Below, one piece after another: positions 63,987-64,000 of a stretch of 64,000 bases of DNA. The DNA is taken from assembly GCF_001005315.1 (NCBI RefSeq), contig NZ_LBMG01000003.1:145756-209755 (forward strand). The letters are read 5' to 3'. The DNA is from Kordia jejudonensis (GTDB taxonomy: Bacteria > Bacteroidota > Bacteroidia > Flavobacteriales > Flavobacteriaceae). The notes beneath the pieces are model-generated. The model had not been told where the DNA came from, ran no database searches, and was given only the letters and a program-made list of their open reading frames with translations. Both the position numbers and the translations under genes were made by a program. Within the stretch, counting starts at the first letter, position 1; every line of letters starts with the position of its first letter.

Positions 63987-64000
63987 ATGAAAAGTAAATT
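63987..64000 (+). CDS. Start of a further gene, truncated by the window end
   Basis: ATGAAAAGTAAATT opens a frame (Met-Lys-Ser-Lys) at the end of the window and runs off its edge. It is divergent from the AraC-type gene and preceded by the TTTTATAA cluster. Nothing can be said about its product. Confidence 0.3.

Overview
The window looks like a chromosomal segment of a low-GC marine flavobacterium (Bacteroidota, Flavobacteriaceae, possibly near Kordia). The reasons are type IX secretion (T9SS) C-terminal signals, TAnnTTTG-type -7 promoter boxes with little Shine-Dalgarno signal, GG-leader peptide precursors, a periplasmic-TPR/AraC hybrid regulator and flavobacterial families of unknown function. 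No rRNA, tRNA, IS element or CRISPR array was seen.

From 1 to about 41650 almost everything is on the + strand and forms a large surface-polysaccharide locus. After a GH3-family enzyme and a protein with a cryptic nucleoside-phosphorylase-like domain come a Wzz-like membrane protein and rfbBACD (dTDP-L-rhamnose). A Fic gene and a cysQ-type phosphatase interrupt the locus. Next are genes for UDP-GalNAcA (tviB/tviC type) and UDP-ManNAcA (wecB/wecC), then three secreted-protein genes. These are followed by polymerase/ligase, acyltransferase, flippase and glycosyltransferase genes, UDP-L-FucNAc genes (capE/F/G type), and a tailoring set of GNAT, formyltransferase and PIG-L deacetylase. The locus ends with three phosphoglycosyl transferases, two DegT aminotransferases, a PglF/CapD-type dehydratase, UDP-glucose dehydrogenase, UDP-xylose synthase and a GT2. 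Together they can make many activated sugars, load an initiating sugar onto undecaprenyl phosphate, flip the lipid-linked unit and polymerise it. Terminators at 9831 and 33111 and a hairpin at 26716 suggest several transcription units.

From 41643 to 52901 are purD, two small or membrane flavobacterial proteins, a 2060-residue T9SS-exported protein with 13 SdrD-B-like repeats, a DUF4254-like protein, a GT9 glycosyltransferase and a DUF2750-like protein.

From 53067 to 58764 are a PaaE-type reductase (- strand), then a PadR regulator, two paralogous membrane proteins and an ABC exporter. A duplicated heptamer-repeat block lies directly in front of the first membrane gene.

From 59083 to the end most genes are on the - strand: a retropepsin-like lipoprotein, a membrane LytTR regulator, two short peptide precursors with GG leaders and a shared FVES(D/E)xC tail, and a TPR/AraC regulator. 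One AT-rich motif occurs both upstream of the precursors and upstream of the AraC gene. The precursor pair is the best candidate for an undescribed system in this window.
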